Origin: Dactylis glomerata
Taxonomy: Eukaryota > Streptophyta > Magnoliopsida > Poales > Poaceae
Assembly (NCBI GenBank): GCA_007115705.1
Contig: QXEO01001034.1
Coordinates: forward strand, 434,001 to 498,000
Length of the DNA: 64,000 nt
Direction of reading: 5' to 3'
Below are positions 1-11,291 of this stretch, in pieces; position 1 is the stretch's first letter; each line of letters opens with the position of its first letter. Position numbers and translations under genes: made by a program. Below the pieces are notes generated by a model. It was given only the letters and a program-made list of their open reading frames with translations. It ran no database searches and had not been told where the DNA came from.

Positions 1-457
1 CGAAGAATCAAGACTACAGCTGTCCTCCCTCCTTGGCCATGTGTGGCAACCCCTTCCCCAAGAAGATAAGGGGAAGGAGGACCTGGGCGCTATAAAAGGA
101 AGGGAGGCCACCCCTTAGAGGGGATCGAATCTTCATCTTTGGGCTCCTAGCTAGGCTAAGTTGGTTCTTCTACCTTCGGCCAGTTAGAGCTCTATAACCA
201 AGACCTTGTACTCCTCGCGAGGTATCGCGTCGTAATACAAGAAGGCAGGAAGTAGTGGTTTTGCCTCACCACGAGGGCCCTGAACCTGGGTAAAGCTTGG
301 CGTCTCTCTCCGAAGTGCATTATGCATTCGACAACTCGAGGCTTCCTTCATCGTGTTTCGTTGCGATCCAAGATCTCCCACGTTCAGCCCCCTGCGTTCG
401 AATCTTTGGGTCTGTCGCATGGTACCCCGTGTTCTTGCGACAAGAAATCCATCGACA
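1..457 (+). repeat. 5' LTR (3' half) of the outer Gypsy element
   Basis: This stretch aligns throughout to 17841-18300 and ends in the same terminus, atcgaca, directly before the primer binding site. A TATA box (tataaaag, 91-98) sits in the same place as in the other LTR. Short ORFs here have no support. Confidence 0.9.
91..98 (+). promoter_or_regulatory. LTR TATA box (outer element)
   Basis: The sequence tataaaag follows a GC-rich stretch and is conserved in the sister LTR at 17934-17941. It is the likely core promoter of the outer Gypsy element. The transcription start would lie some 30 bases downstream, by analogy. Confidence 0.6.
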
Positions 458-459
458 TT

Positions 460-478
460 TGGCGCGCCAGGTAGGGGG
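460..478 (+). promoter_or_regulatory. Primer binding site of the outer Gypsy element
   Basis: The sequence tggcgcgccaggtaggggg begins two bases after the LTR end (TCGACA). Its position and its TGG start fit a tRNA 3'-end complement. From memory this is an Arg-type primer used by Tat-lineage elements. The position is certain, the tRNA identity less so. Confidence 0.75.
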
Positions 479-511
479 CTATGGTGTGTTTTCTTCAAGA
501 TCTGCTTTGAC

Positions 512-937
512 ATGGGTGACGATCATCATCACTGTCTTCGCCTTTGTGCTGTTTACGCGAGCCATCGCCGGGCACGTCTTCATGTTCTCGATGGCCTGGA
601 AGCCATTGGGCAAGTCGGCGAGCCAGAGTTCGGCGACCTCGACTTCGGGGGCTTCGCGGTGCTCACCGGACCCCTTCGCCGTGCGGCCTGGCCGCCGCGC
701 TTCAAGCCAGATGTTGGGGCACATTACGATGGGACCTCCGATCTCGTGGAGATCCTACAGCGGTACGAGGCTGATGTTCGTGTAGCTGGAGGCGATGGGC
801 ATGTCATGGCCAACTGGTTTTCGATGGCCACGAAGGGAGAGCCTCGCCGGTGGCTCTGCGGGTTGCCTCCGAGGTCCATCTGCGAGTGCTACCTCGACAA
901 GTATGCATCCCTGGGACCCGAGCCAGAGGGTGCGTAG
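512..937 (+). pseudogene. Truncated Gypsy gag
   Basis: The frame from 512 keeps a recognisable core of a plant Gypsy gag (retrotrans_gag) domain: YDGTSDLVEILQRYE, then HVMANWFSMATKGEPRRWL and LPPRSICECY. In family members this region leads into several hundred further residues and a zinc knuckle. Here the frame stops at 937, and what follows (938-1900) shows no gag or pol similarity. The start at 512 is the first ATG after the primer site in this frame, but upstream codons are open too. It is a remnant of the capsid gene of the outer element and not a functional protein. Confidence 0.75.
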
Positions 938-1949
938 GCGTACGTCGCCCTTGATGGCCTCGTCTCCTGGTGCATGAAGACCGGGCTGGGGGCTTGGGGG
1001 GCTCCGCTCCCCCACCCTCAGCCGAGAAGAAGAGATCTCCAGTTCTTCAAGGAATAAAGTGTAACAGCAAACTTCGCTTGTCCTCAACCTTTTCTAGTTT
1101 GTATAACTATTGGAGTTTTGGTGTTCGGTTGCGTTTGGACCGGCGAGTTTGGCTGATCGTGGCCTGACGCAAACATGAGTTTTCGCTCGTCTGCCTTTCG
1201 AGAAAGAGCCGGAGCACGGTGTCCGCGCTGGGGCCTTCGCCCGGAAAATAGCAGGCCCGCAAAACCCAGAATGGACCGAGCTCTGACTAGGGAAGGGACC
1301 CGCTACAGTCACCTCATACGGTCCATGGTGCTCTCTCCTCTCGAGCGACACTCGAATGAAGGCACGTGGGCACGCAAGGGTCACGCAACTCGTGCGAATT
1401 TGTTAATCTTCGGCTGTCCTTGTCTACAGCCTTGCGTTTCTTCTCCTGGAATCGCCTTTGCTGTGTTTGGATGCCAGGGGGCTGCAGGGAGATAGTCCTG
1501 TATGCCATCACAGTCACCTCTAGAGTGCCAGCACCCACTAGCCTTGCACCACGAGCTGCATACTAAGCGTTAGGCTGCTGTCCCGCTCGGAGGCTGGCCC
1601 CCGAACGGCGTAGAATGCTTCCCAGGCAAAGACGGGGCGAGGAAAAATGCTCAAGGGTGCAAATAAGGATAACTTGGTGAACAAACGCCTTAAGTATGAT
1701 TACAACTTAAGAGGGCCCAGCAGGGCAATGTCTAACGGTCGTCAAGTGTGCAGCTAGTACATTTCTTCAGGAGGAGGTCTGGGGAAGAGCTTACTGGGTG
1801 GCCTGCATGGCATTCTCATCATTGCCAGTGCCTTGGCTAGAACCTGAGGACGTCTCTCCACTAGACTCCGTCACTCCGTCATCGTCTCCCTCGGCTCCTT
1901 CACTGCCGGACTCCCCGGAGCTTGAGATGTCGCCGCTGGAGGAGCTCTC
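938..1949. other. Non-coding internal stretch of the outer element
   Basis: No convincing coding sequence lies here. It joins the end of the gag remnant to the 3' end of the antisense gene, so it spans the deletion that removed pol. Short ORFs on both strands look random. Confidence 0.5.
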
Positions 1950-4900
1950 CTAGCCCGCGGCTGCGGACGTTCCTGGGCGGGCATAAATGGCCTGCAGTCG
2001 TCGCAAGGCGATGTCCAGCTGGGCCGCCCTGGCCAACGCCGTGCGGTCAGGAGTGCCGGGCGGTGGTGGCACTCTCCTCTGCAGGACTTCCTCCAGGTCA
2101 AGGTCGGGGCGGAGGCACTGGAGGTTGGAGAAGATCCGCATCCCCGCAAGCCCCAGGAGCTCCTGGCACTTAGCGTCGATGAGCTCCAAGACTTTGGCCA
2201 ATGCATCATCCAGTTGTTCAGCCAGTTGGCTAAAGAAGAGGATGATCGACCCGTCGTCCTCGGGGACGGTGGGCAGGTTCAGCCCATGGATGCCCAGGTG
2301 GTGCACCGCCTCCATGATGCGGGCCAAGAACCGGTGGATCATCTGCATGCACTGCCTGTGTAGCATACGTGCTTCGGCTTTGGAGTCCCTGGCCTCCTGG
2401 AGCTCTCGAGAGATCTCCACAATCTGCTAGACCATTACAGAGTTCTCCTCCTCGAGCCTCTGCGCGTCGAGCTGGAGCGTGTTGATGGTGGTGTCGGCTT
2501 CTGCCAAGGCACGTTCTGCGCCCCAGCGCACCTCATGCGCCCCCTTCAGATCGGCCTCCAGGTCCCGGACCTGGCGCTCCAGGGCTTTGCGCCCCTGCTT
2601 GTACCTCACCAGGGCGGCGTCGGTTTTGGAACGGAAGTCCACGCGGCACACCTCAATGTTCTCGGCGTGCCTCCGCTCGAACTCCTGCTCCATGCTGACC
2701 CATTGCTGGTTCAACATGTGGTCCATCCTCTCCTGGAGGGAAACCTCGCGCTGGTTCAGCGTCTCCTGGTGCCGGGCCAGCTCGGAGTTGGCCTGGTTGA
2801 CCATCTCCTCCCTGCTCTCAAGGGCCTCCCGCTCCCTGTTGAGCCGGTCTTCGAGGGCGTGGAGCTGCTCCTCTTGGAGGTGTAGCTCCCGCTCACATTC
2901 GCGAGCCTCTGCTTCTCGAACGGCGAGCCTAGCTTCTTGCAGGCTCAGGCCCTCCGTGCAGGAATTAGCGCTCTCCTCGCGGGTGTGAAGGAGGGCCTCA
3001 CGGTCCTCAATTTCATCCAGCCACTGCTGAGTATTGGCAAGGAGGCCGTCGGCGTTGGTCCTGGCCTAGTCCAGGAGGTGTTGAGCCGCCCGCTTTGCCT
3101 CCTCTCCAGCCAAGGCTGGGTTGGAAGGCCCGATGGTGGAGGGGATCCCCTGGCGTGCTTCGGAGACAATCTCCATGGCCTCATGGTGCGCCCTGGCCAG
3201 GATCCCCCTCGCCGACTCCCTGGCGTTCACCAGGACTTCTTCGGCCTCCTCATTCGCGCTTGCGTGGATCTCCTCCACCTCCTTCCTCGCCTGCTCACGG
3301 TGTTTGGCCGCGCACTGGTCCAGAAGACGGCGTCTCTCCGTGGCCTGGTGCAGGAGGACCTAGCCCTCGTTGATGCGCGCCTCATCGGTGGCGCGCACCT
3401 TGGTGACCTCGTTTCGGAGGGCGCCGGTCATGGCCGCTAGCACGCCCAACCATGCATCATCGGCGTGGGGCTCTGCAGCGATCCTCGCGAGCCTCCCCAA
3501 TATCTCCGGCATGGGAGGCGACGAGGGAGGGCCCCGGCTCGGTGGAGGTCGTCCCCTTTTCGCCACTTGGCTCGGGGGCTGCCCTCGTGCCGGTCGGCGC
3601 GGCCGTTGTGGCCGGAGGTGCCTCCGGGGTGCTGGCTGTCATGGGGGCAGCAGGCTCTGCCCCCGTGATCTCTAGTGTGCCCCCTGCGCTAGGGGGCTCG
3701 GTCATGCTGGGACCTGTGGCAGCTCCCGGGGCGGACGGTGCATCTGCGGACGCTTGGTCCTCTTCTTCTCCGGCGGCGCGCGGTGGCATTGCCAGTGTGG
3801 CAGTGGATGCCGGGTCAGGACCAGACGTGGTCTGGCTGGTCTTCCTCTTCTTCCTCCTCTTCTTCTCTTCCTTCTTTTCCTCGGCGTCCCTGGAGAGGAA
3901 AATGGGGAAAGAGGTTAGGGGAAAGGTAAGTCAAGGATTGAGGATTTTGCAGGAACACTCACGAGGCATCGCGCTCCACCCATCCTCTCTTGCCGGGAAG
4001 GGCTGAGGGTGGTGGTGGAGGTACGGAGGATTCTTCGGCCGGCTTCTTGCCATGAGAGGCTCCGGCCTCGGGTCACCGGCTGGCGCATTCATCATTGAAC
4101 TTGGAGCGGCGCTCTGCTTCCAAGTGGGCTTGGCGCTCCTCCTCCTCCAGGTCTCGCGAGGAGGACATGTCGGCGTCTCCCCCGGTAGGCTGGTCCGGCA
4201 AGGTGGATTCATCGGAGGAGGAGTCTGAGAGCACCACGGTACTCTCAGGGCACCTTCGGCGTGCCAGCCACTCGCCAGATTTAGCGTCATTGTCGTCAAG
4301 ATCTCCAGAGGCCATGGGCCCCACTCCCCTTACTGCCGAGTCCTGCTCCGAGCTAGCCGCCGATGCGCTCAGGAGAGGTCTGGGCATGACACCATCATCA
4401 AGGAGCAGGCCCCAGGCGTTGAACTTCAAGATCCCCACCGTAACGTGGCTGTTCTCTCGAGCGCCCAAATTGTAGATCGGCAGGGCAGTGCGCGGGATGG
4501 CGGGGACATCGGCGGAAGAGAAGAAGGCTCTTATTACCTCCTCCCGAGCATCGGTGTTGAGCTCGCTGACGTGAAGCCGGAGGTCGTCTCTGGCCCTGTG
4601 CCTCCAAATCTCCCGGCGGTGGTCCTGAAGGGGGGCGATGCGTCGGGTGACGAACTCCACCCCGACCATGGTTCCCGTGACACCGGCCTTCCGAAGATCT
4701 TAGATTCACGGGCGGAGTGTCTTCAGGGCCTTCTCAGGGAGGGCCTCGCTGGCCCAGGTGGTGAGCTTGATGGGAGGCACCCCGGTAACGAGGAAGAGCT
4801 CTGATTCTTCGAGGATGTCGACGAAGAACCAGCGGCTCCGAAAGTGTTCAACTTTCTTTGTCCACTTCAAGTCGATGAAGTCGCACTCTGTCCCGGCGGT

Positions 4901-5353
4901 GGCGATGAAGGAGACACAGCCGGAACTCTGGTTCAGCCCAGAGGACCGGAGAGAGAAGAGGTGGCGAAAGTACGCCACTGATGGCTTGATGCCAATCCAC
5001 GCCTTGCAGGTGTAGGCGAAGACCGCCAGCAGGGTGACGGATTTGGGATGCAGGTGGATGGCCTAAATCCCATAGGTCTCCAAGATCGCCAGGAGGAAGG
5101 GCGAGAACGGTGGCACCAAGCCGGCAAAGATAGAAAAGAGGAAGAAAGGCTGCGCCATCGCGGGTAGAGTGTCCCACGGCGTGCGGCCGTGCCAGATGTG
5201 GGTGGTGCCCCACTCGCTTTTCTTGCTCCCAACCATCTCTCGGACGGTCTGGAGCTCGCGGCTGCTCTTGAAGCGGGATTCGAGCAGGGGCGCCGCCGGC
5301 CGCGGCGCAGCTTCAGAAGACCTCGCCGCTCTGGTGGCCCTTCGAGGTGCCAT
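1950..5353 (-). pseudogene. Antisense Transposase_28-type gene of the Gypsy element, decayed
   Basis: Reading on the minus strand from the ATG at 5353, the N-terminal half resembles the 'putative gypsy type transposon' domain (Pfam Transposase_28). Visible pieces are HLHPKSVTLLAVFAYTCKAW, YFRHLFSLRSSG, VSFIATAGTECDFIDL and VEHFRSRWFFVD. The middle is Ser/Pro/Ala-rich and acidic (DSSSDEST). The C-terminal half (about 3280-1950) is a long coiled coil with heptad-like Leu/Glu/Arg patterns. An intron fits near 3965-3893: gtgagt donor, pyrimidine tract, ctccag acceptor. In-frame stops at about 5063, near 4700 and between exon blocks disable it; the first (GI*AIHLHP) fits CAG to TAG. The role of such antisense genes in Tat elements is unknown. 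The ATG lies 119 bases from the nested insertion. Confidence 0.75.
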
Positions 5354-5466
5354 GGCTTCCAGTCGGGGGCGGGTTGCTGCGGGAGGATGGAAAGCTCAAG
5401 GGATTTGGATGCGCAAGATCTTCGGAAGGGGAGACAGCGGCGGCGATGTGCTGTGAAAGAGGGGAA

Positions 5467-5471
5467 GGAGC
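5467..5471 (+). repeat. Left target-site duplication GGAGC
   Basis: The five bases ggagc directly precede the LTR boundary at 5472. They are repeated directly after the other LTR at 17107-17111, which fixes both ends of the nested Gypsy element. Confidence 0.95.
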
Positions 5472-7142
5472 TGATTGCTGGTTGATGGCGCCAGAAAATA
5501 GCTGGTGCATAGTTGAATGTCCGGCCTATTGGGAACCCCAAAGAGGAAGGTGTGATGAATATAGCAGCAATATTTTCCCTCAGTTAAGAAACCAAGGTAT
5601 GTCGATCTGGAGAGGAGAGACAAACAACTGAAGGTGATGCTTGATAGCCTAGTGACACTCCAACAAGGGCACCGTTTCACGATAAAATGAGTTAGCGCGT
5701 CTTCAGCTAGTAGCAACGTGGAACCTGCACACACACAACCAAGTACTTTGTTTCCAACTTGCGATGAGGTTGTCAATCTCACCGGTTTGCTTGAAACAAA
5801 GGGTATGAGCGTATCGAGTGGAAAATAGTGAAAGTATGCAAGTAAAGTAAATAGTGCAAGTAAAGTAAACAGGTGATAGCAATATGATGGAAATAGGACC
5901 GGGGTCTACAGTTCACTAGTGGCGTCTCTCCATAAGATAAATAGCACATGCTGGGTAAACAAATTACAGTTGGGCAATTGATAGAATAAAGATAAACATG
6001 ATATGTCAAGAAGATCACTATGCGATTTACTCTGGGCATTACAACAAAATACATAGACCGCCATCCAACTGCATCTATGACTAATAATCCACTCACGGGG
6101 ATATCGTCCGAACACCCCATGAGTATTAAGTTGCAAACAACAGATAATTGCATTAAGCAAAGTGTGTAATGTAAACAAAGCATATGCTCTTGAGCATATG
6201 AATGTTGTTTTCTCCCTAGTAGCAATAGCACATCTATAACCTTAGAGGTTTCTGTCACTCCCCCAGGTTAAATAGAGGCATGAACCCACTATCGAGCATA
6301 AATACCCCCTCTTGGAGTCACTAGCAACTACTCGGCCAAGATAGCTACTAATAACAGAGAGCATACAAGATCATAAACAACATAGAGATAACAAAAGATA
6401 TATTTCAGTATGGCAACTTAATCATAACACCAATATTTATCGGATCCCAACAAACCAAACATGTAGAATTACATAACGGTGATCTCAATCATGTAGGGCA
6501 GCTCATGAGATCTAAACATGAAGCACATGGTGGAGGAGACAACCATCTAGCTACTGCTATGGACCCATAGTCCAAGGTAGACTACTCACTCATCGCTCCG
6601 GAGGCAAGCATGGTGATGAAGAAGACCTCCGGTGGTGATTCCCCTCTCCGGCAGGGTGCCGGGAAGAGCTTCTGGACCCTCCGGATCTTTGGGTCGATGG
6701 CAGCGGCGGATCGCGATGTGTTCTGGAAAAGTGATCGGGTACTTAGGTTTTTCCCGTCGGGGGGTCTTTATAGGCGAAGGGGCATCATCAGAAGTGGACC
6801 CAGGTGTCCTCACACATAGGGGGCGCGGCCAGGGGCTGGGCCGCGCCGCCCTTGTGTGAGGGTGGCCTGTGGTCCCTCTCCGTCTCCTCTTCGGATCTCT
6901 GAAAGCTTCCGGGAAAAATAAGACTTCAGGAACTTGGTTTGTCCAATTCTGAGAATATTTCCTGTGTAGCTTTGTGAAACACAAAAACAGCTGAAAACAG
7001 GGAACTGGCACTGTGGTGACTTGTTAATAGGTTAGTTCCGGAAAATGCATAAAAGTGCCAGGAAGTGTAATGAAACATTAGGCAAATGGTGTAAAAATAA
7101 GCACGGAGCATCAAAAATTATGGATACATTGGAGATATATCA
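5472..7142 (-). repeat. 3' LTR of the nested Gypsy element
   Basis: On the minus strand it begins TGATATATCTCC at 7142 and ends in ATCA at 5472. It is the same length as the partner at 15436-17106. A TATA-like tataaagacc lies on the minus strand at about 6765-6778. ORFs within it match those of the partner LTR and are not genes. Confidence 0.92.
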
Positions 7143-7156
7143 GCATCCCCAAGCTT
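7143..7156 (-). promoter_or_regulatory. Polypurine tract of the nested Gypsy element
   Basis: On the minus strand AAGCTTGGGGATGC abuts the 3' LTR start. The identical 14-mer abuts the 3' LTR of the related element at 61996-62009, which confirms its role as plus-strand primer site. Confidence 0.8.
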
Positions 7157-8176
7157 AACTCCTGCTCGTCCTCGAGTAGGTAAGTGATAACAAAAGAAAT
7201 AATTTTTGAGGTGACATGCACCTACACAATCTTGATCATCTATGTAAGCATTTGTGAGCTGGGATCATAAGAACTTAAAATATGGGCATGAAAGATATAA
7301 TCTTGACAATAAAAACTTAGCAACCATGTTATAAACATGCAAATGAACACAAACAAAAGATCATGAAAATGAAACAATGAAAGTCAAATGTGTGTTCAAA
7401 TCATAAGGAAAAACATACAAATGGTTTTCAGCTTGTCCTTCAAAGAGAGCAAAACATAAATACATAGGAAACCTTCAAGTTTAAGAGGGCGACTAGATAC
7501 AAATAATTTAAGAACAAGTGAAACCAACAATATGAATCAATCAATGAAAACTTTGGGACAATTCACATTATACTAAGAATGACAAATATGCTCTCTTAAT
7601 GGTGCATAAAGATAGAAGGTGGTGACTCAACATAAAAGTAGAAGAAAGGCCCTTCACAGAGGGAAGCAGTGATTGCAAGTTTTATAACCTTCAAAAATTA
7701 TGGTACTTACCGGCTTTGAGCTCTCATTACCCCCATCATAAGCATCTTGAATGGTTAAAGTTAATGCGAGAACAATTATGATGCATATGCTTAACAAATC
7801 ATAAGTTGAAAACCTCGTGTCCCGTGAATACGAGTACCCAAACCTCATGCTACTTTACTTAGAGTCCCAAGCAAGGCTCTTGTCATTGTAAGTATACACG
7901 TATCATCGAGAACCGCCAACGGGGTACCTCCGTGCCCGATGACATGGAACAAGCCCACATCAAAATGACAGGACAAGAGACAATGAACATCTCGACATCT
8001 CTTTTATTTACCATTTGTTTACCTTTTAATTTGAGATGCGTCGTCGAATGTCCACTATGGGTATGCTGCAAATTTCCACCATGAATTATGCATGGCTTAG
8101 ATTGGCGGCCCAGGCGTTTCCCTAACACATATACAAACTCCATGATCCCCACAAGATTCCCAATTCATTTCACACC
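7157..8176 (-). other. 3' non-coding region of the nested Gypsy element, distal part
   Basis: AT-rich and without long ORFs. It matches, in reverse complement, the stretch about 60980-61990 of the plus-strand sister element. Conservation between two elements with different coding regions suggests a cis function such as packaging or 3' processing. That is inference. Confidence 0.7.
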
Positions 8177-8181
8177 GCGGG
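8177..8181 (+). repeat. Left target-site duplication GCGGG
   Basis: gcggg precedes the LTR at 8182 and recurs at 11287-11291 after the second LTR. The sister element near 60972 has one copy only, the empty-site state. Confidence 0.95.
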
Positions 8182-8679
8182 TGACATGGATATGCCCTTC
8201 AGGTACCCACGTATTAGTATACCGGGCCCGACCCATTAAGGAGGTGGACCGAAACAAGGACTCAAAGATAACTTGGAGACGAAGAAGGAAGGTTCTAATC
8301 CGTATTCGACTAGGATACTTGTAAAACCTTAGCCCGGTTGCATATATAAAGCCAGGCAGGGGCGCCCCTAGAGGGACAACTTAGACATCAGATATCTCAT
8401 ACACAATCTCATAGACAACGAATATCATAGACAAGCAATATTAGATATACAAGATAGATTAGACATAGACTAGATACAATATTCCGCCTACAGTGGCACC
8501 ATGTAAACACCATTGTGATTATCTACTAGATTGCTAGCAGGATGTAGCGATCCTCCACCGCGGGGATGTGAACCTGGGGTACATCGTGTGCCAATCTCGA
8601 TCCCAGAATCTCTAGTCGTTGCTCTTCCCCCGATCCTAAGTCCTTCATCTAGGACATTTGCCGAGTTAACCCCTCATCA
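8182..8679 (+). repeat. 5' LTR of the small LTR element
   Basis: Begins TGACATGGATATGCCC and ends CTCATCA. It contains the TATA-like gcatatataaagcc at about 8340-8352, and its partner is at 10791-11286. Confidence 0.92.
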
Positions 8680-8680
8680 A

Positions 8681-8700
8681 TTGGCGCCGACCGTGGGGAC
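8681..8700 (+). promoter_or_regulatory. Primer binding site of the small LTR element
   Basis: ttggcgccgaccgtggggac follows the 5' LTR by one base and has the TGGCGCC core typical of Gypsy primer sites. I did not identify the matching tRNA. Confidence 0.65.
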
Positions 8701-8741
8701 CGCGGCGACTGGATTTTGTTATCCGGGCGGGATCCTTCAAC

Positions 8742-8837
8742 TTTTTCATCGACAAGATCAGCAAGTTTTTCATCGACAAGATCAGCAAGTTTTTCATCGA
8801 TAAGATCAGCAAATTTTTCATCGACAAGATCAACAAA
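8742..8837 (+). repeat. 24-bp tandem repeat, four copies
   Basis: Four head-to-tail copies of tttttcatcgacaagatcag plus caag start at 8742, 8766, 8790 and 8814, with one or two changes each. They explain the repetitive short ORFs seen there on both strands. Confidence 0.9.
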
Positions 8838-10575
8838 TTTTGCGACTGCCAACAGCAGCAGCCAGATCGCTTCTCGCCGGACAATCAACTTCAGCGCCAT
8901 CGACTTCATGAGCAACGTCTCGTTCGCGAGATCCAATTTGTGATGCAGCTGGTCCAATCCAAAAGAATTCAGACGCGTCAGCGGCTCGTTCGATCAGCAA
9001 GAACAAGATTTGGAGATCTGCAAGAGTTTGTTTGTGAAAACATATACGTGAGGCTACAGGCTGTTTTCGTGTATCCGATAAGAAAAATTCTCGCCAAAAT
9101 CAGCGACAAGCGGCAGCAGTATCAATCTAGACCGTGTCGTATACACCAAATTTTAAAGGAAGAGATAGATCTGATCTGGTGTCTGTATTCACCAAGGAGC
9201 CGACAAAGAGCTAACAAGAACACGCAATCGGAGTCGCGTATACTCAGAGGATGAGCCAGCATAGCCACCGTACCAAGTCGTCACTCCATCAATCAGGAAG
9301 TCAAGAGCTACTCCACGAGAAACCAATGCTTGCATGGAATTCGCGGCAAGGTTCCATCCGAACGCATCCGACGAAATCAGCATACTCGTACTCGGTGCTG
9401 CAAATCTTCGTGAAGAAACATTGGAACTGCGAGTCAGCCAAAGATTCTACCAGCGAGTTACAAGGACTGCTCGGACACTCCAAAGAAAAATATTTTAAAG
9501 ACTTCGTCATCCATATCGACGTTTACATTGCGGCCTACTTTGATTGTGGCTTGCCACGCTTGGGGGCTCGCTGCCGCGCACTCGCGCAAACTATCGGCAA
9601 CGCTCGGGGGCTCGACATCAACTCGCCCCTGAGTGCGAAAACTCACCTTCAAGACCTACAATTTCGTCGACATCAGCAACGCGATGATCCCAACAGTGCT
9701 CGGGGGCTCGACAGCAACTTCGCCTCCGATCGTGATTGTGATTCTACGACAACAACTCGACTACGACATCGTCGACTTCGCCGCGCCGACTACGCCGCAC
9801 CGATAAAAGCTAAGTTCTCTGCTTCCAAGAAGTCGATTATTATTTAATTTCGTCGCACCCAACACTCGGGGGCTCCGCTATGAACAATCATCTTGCATAT
9901 CATTGACTTCGAAAAAAATTGTGAAAGCCCTAGTAGCTAGCTGGTGTTACTTGTTGAATACTTGTCAATTTAGTTTACAGTCGCATAAAGCTCGACTAAC
10001 GGTTGGTAAGGCCAAAATCTTGGGCATCAGGTTAACGAAAAAGCTTAGCAAGTATCTTAAAATTCAAATGCGGCACACGCATCGATTTACGTCTGACCTG
10101 AGTAGTTGATCGAGCCGTCAAGTGCATCAGGCTAACGAAAGGGTCTTACGTACGAGTAAAAAAATTGCACAAAAAACATTGAGTTTTTATTTTACATACT
10201 ACATCATCATGTTTGCAATCTACAAGCACAAATATTTCTTCGAGAGACAAATTATTTCACAATTATTCATATTTTCTGCAGGAGTTGACAAAATCATCAA
10301 GTCCTTCAACAGGAGCCGAACATCTTCGAGTAGTACAACTTGAGTCTATGCCCGGCTACAAGTACCCGAACATAGACTCGGGGGCTACTCCCATCAGGAG
10401 CGCTGGCCGCGCACCTGATAGAAAGACAATTTTGAGAAAGAATTCAACAAAAGGAGATGAAGAATCACTTTGAGGAGAATGAGGAAGTAAATTTTGAGTC
10501 CATGAACTCGACATTTACTCCCATCAGGAGAGCAGATTCAAGAACCCGAAGATTTCAGGAAGTTGAAGAATGGAA

Positions 10576-10745
10576 ATCAAAAATTGCATAAATCAAAGAT
10601 TTCAGGAAGTCAAAGAATTGAAGTCGAAAATTGAAGAAGTCAAAGATTGAAGAAATCTAAGTTTGAAGAAGTCGAAGATTGAAGAAGTCAAAAATTCAAG
10701 AAGTCGAAGATTGAAGCATTTGAAGATTGAAGATTTGAAGTTTTG
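10576..10745 (+). repeat. Degenerate gaagtc-aagattgaa repeat
   Basis: Irregular head-to-tail copies of a 15-21-bp unit such as gaagtcaaagattgaagaa occupy the 3' end of the small LTR element, just before its polypurine tract. Confidence 0.75.
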
Positions 10746-10778
10746 AGACTCAACCCGAGTCTGCAACTCGAATTGAGT

Positions 10779-10790
10779 CTCGGGGGCTAC
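10779..10790 (+). promoter_or_regulatory. Polypurine tract of the small LTR element
   Basis: ctcgggggctac directly precedes LTR 2. It resembles the tract of the outer element (ccgggggctac, before 17398), which supports a shared mobilising partner. Confidence 0.75.
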
Positions 10791-11286
10791 TGACATGGAT
10801 ATGCCCTTCAGGTACCCACGTATTAGTATACCGGGCCCGGCCCATTAAGGAGGTGGACCGGAACAAGGACTCAAAGATAACTTGGAGACGAAGAAGGAAG
10901 GTTCTAATCCGTATTTGACTAGGACACTTGTAAAACCTTAGCCTGGTTGCATATATAAAGCCAGGCAGGGGCGCCCCTAGTGGGACAACTTAGACATCAG
11001 ATATCTCATACATAATCTCATAGACATCGAATATCATAGACAAGCAATATTAGATATACAAGATAGATTAGACATAGACTAGATACAATATTCCGCCTAC
11101 GGCGGCACCATGTAAACACCATTGTGATTATCTACTAGATTGCTAGCAGGATGTAGCAATCCTCCACCGCGGGGACGTGAACCTGGGTACATCGTGTGCC
11201 AATCTCGATCCTGGAATCTCTAGTTGTTGCTCTTCCCCCGATCTTAAGTCCTTTATCTAGGACATTTGCTGAGTTAACCCTCGTCA
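10791..11286 (+). repeat. 3' LTR of the small LTR element
   Basis: Partner of 8182-8679. It ends CTCGTCA and is followed by the TSD gcggg. Confidence 0.92.
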
Positions 11287-11291
11287 GCGGG

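Larger units (their letters stand above)
8701..10778 (+). other. Internal region of the small LTR element, no gene seen
   Basis: No coding similarity is recognised. It holds a 24-bp tandem repeat near its left end, several copies of a cgggggct motif resembling the polypurine tract (about 9561, 9603, 9701, 9868 and 10379) and a degenerate gaagtc/gattgaag repeat near its right end. Confidence 0.6.
8182..11286 (+). mobile_element. Small non-coding LTR element nested in the nested Gypsy element
   Basis: This is a 3105-bp element with LTRs of 498 and 496 bp, TSD GCGGG, a primer-site-like ttggcgccgaccgtggggac after LTR 1 and a polypurine tract ctcgggggctac before LTR 2. Orientation is plus. The internal 2.1 kb has no recognisable gag or pol; its longest frame (9251-9847, 198 codons) resembles nothing I know. 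It is a non-autonomous derivative whose terminal signals suggest mobilisation by a Tat-like Gypsy partner. About 19 substitutions and two indels separate the LTRs (about 4 percent). Confidence 0.92.

Noticed and set aside
2479..3440. Plus-strand ORFs of 116-169 codons
   Set aside because: Shadows of the antisense coiled-coil gene. Their Leu/Ser-rich translations mirror the repetitive opposite strand.
9251..9847. 198-codon ORF in the small LTR element
   Set aside because: No gag or pol motif, and the sequence includes repeated polypurine-like motifs. Length is not remarkable for this composition.
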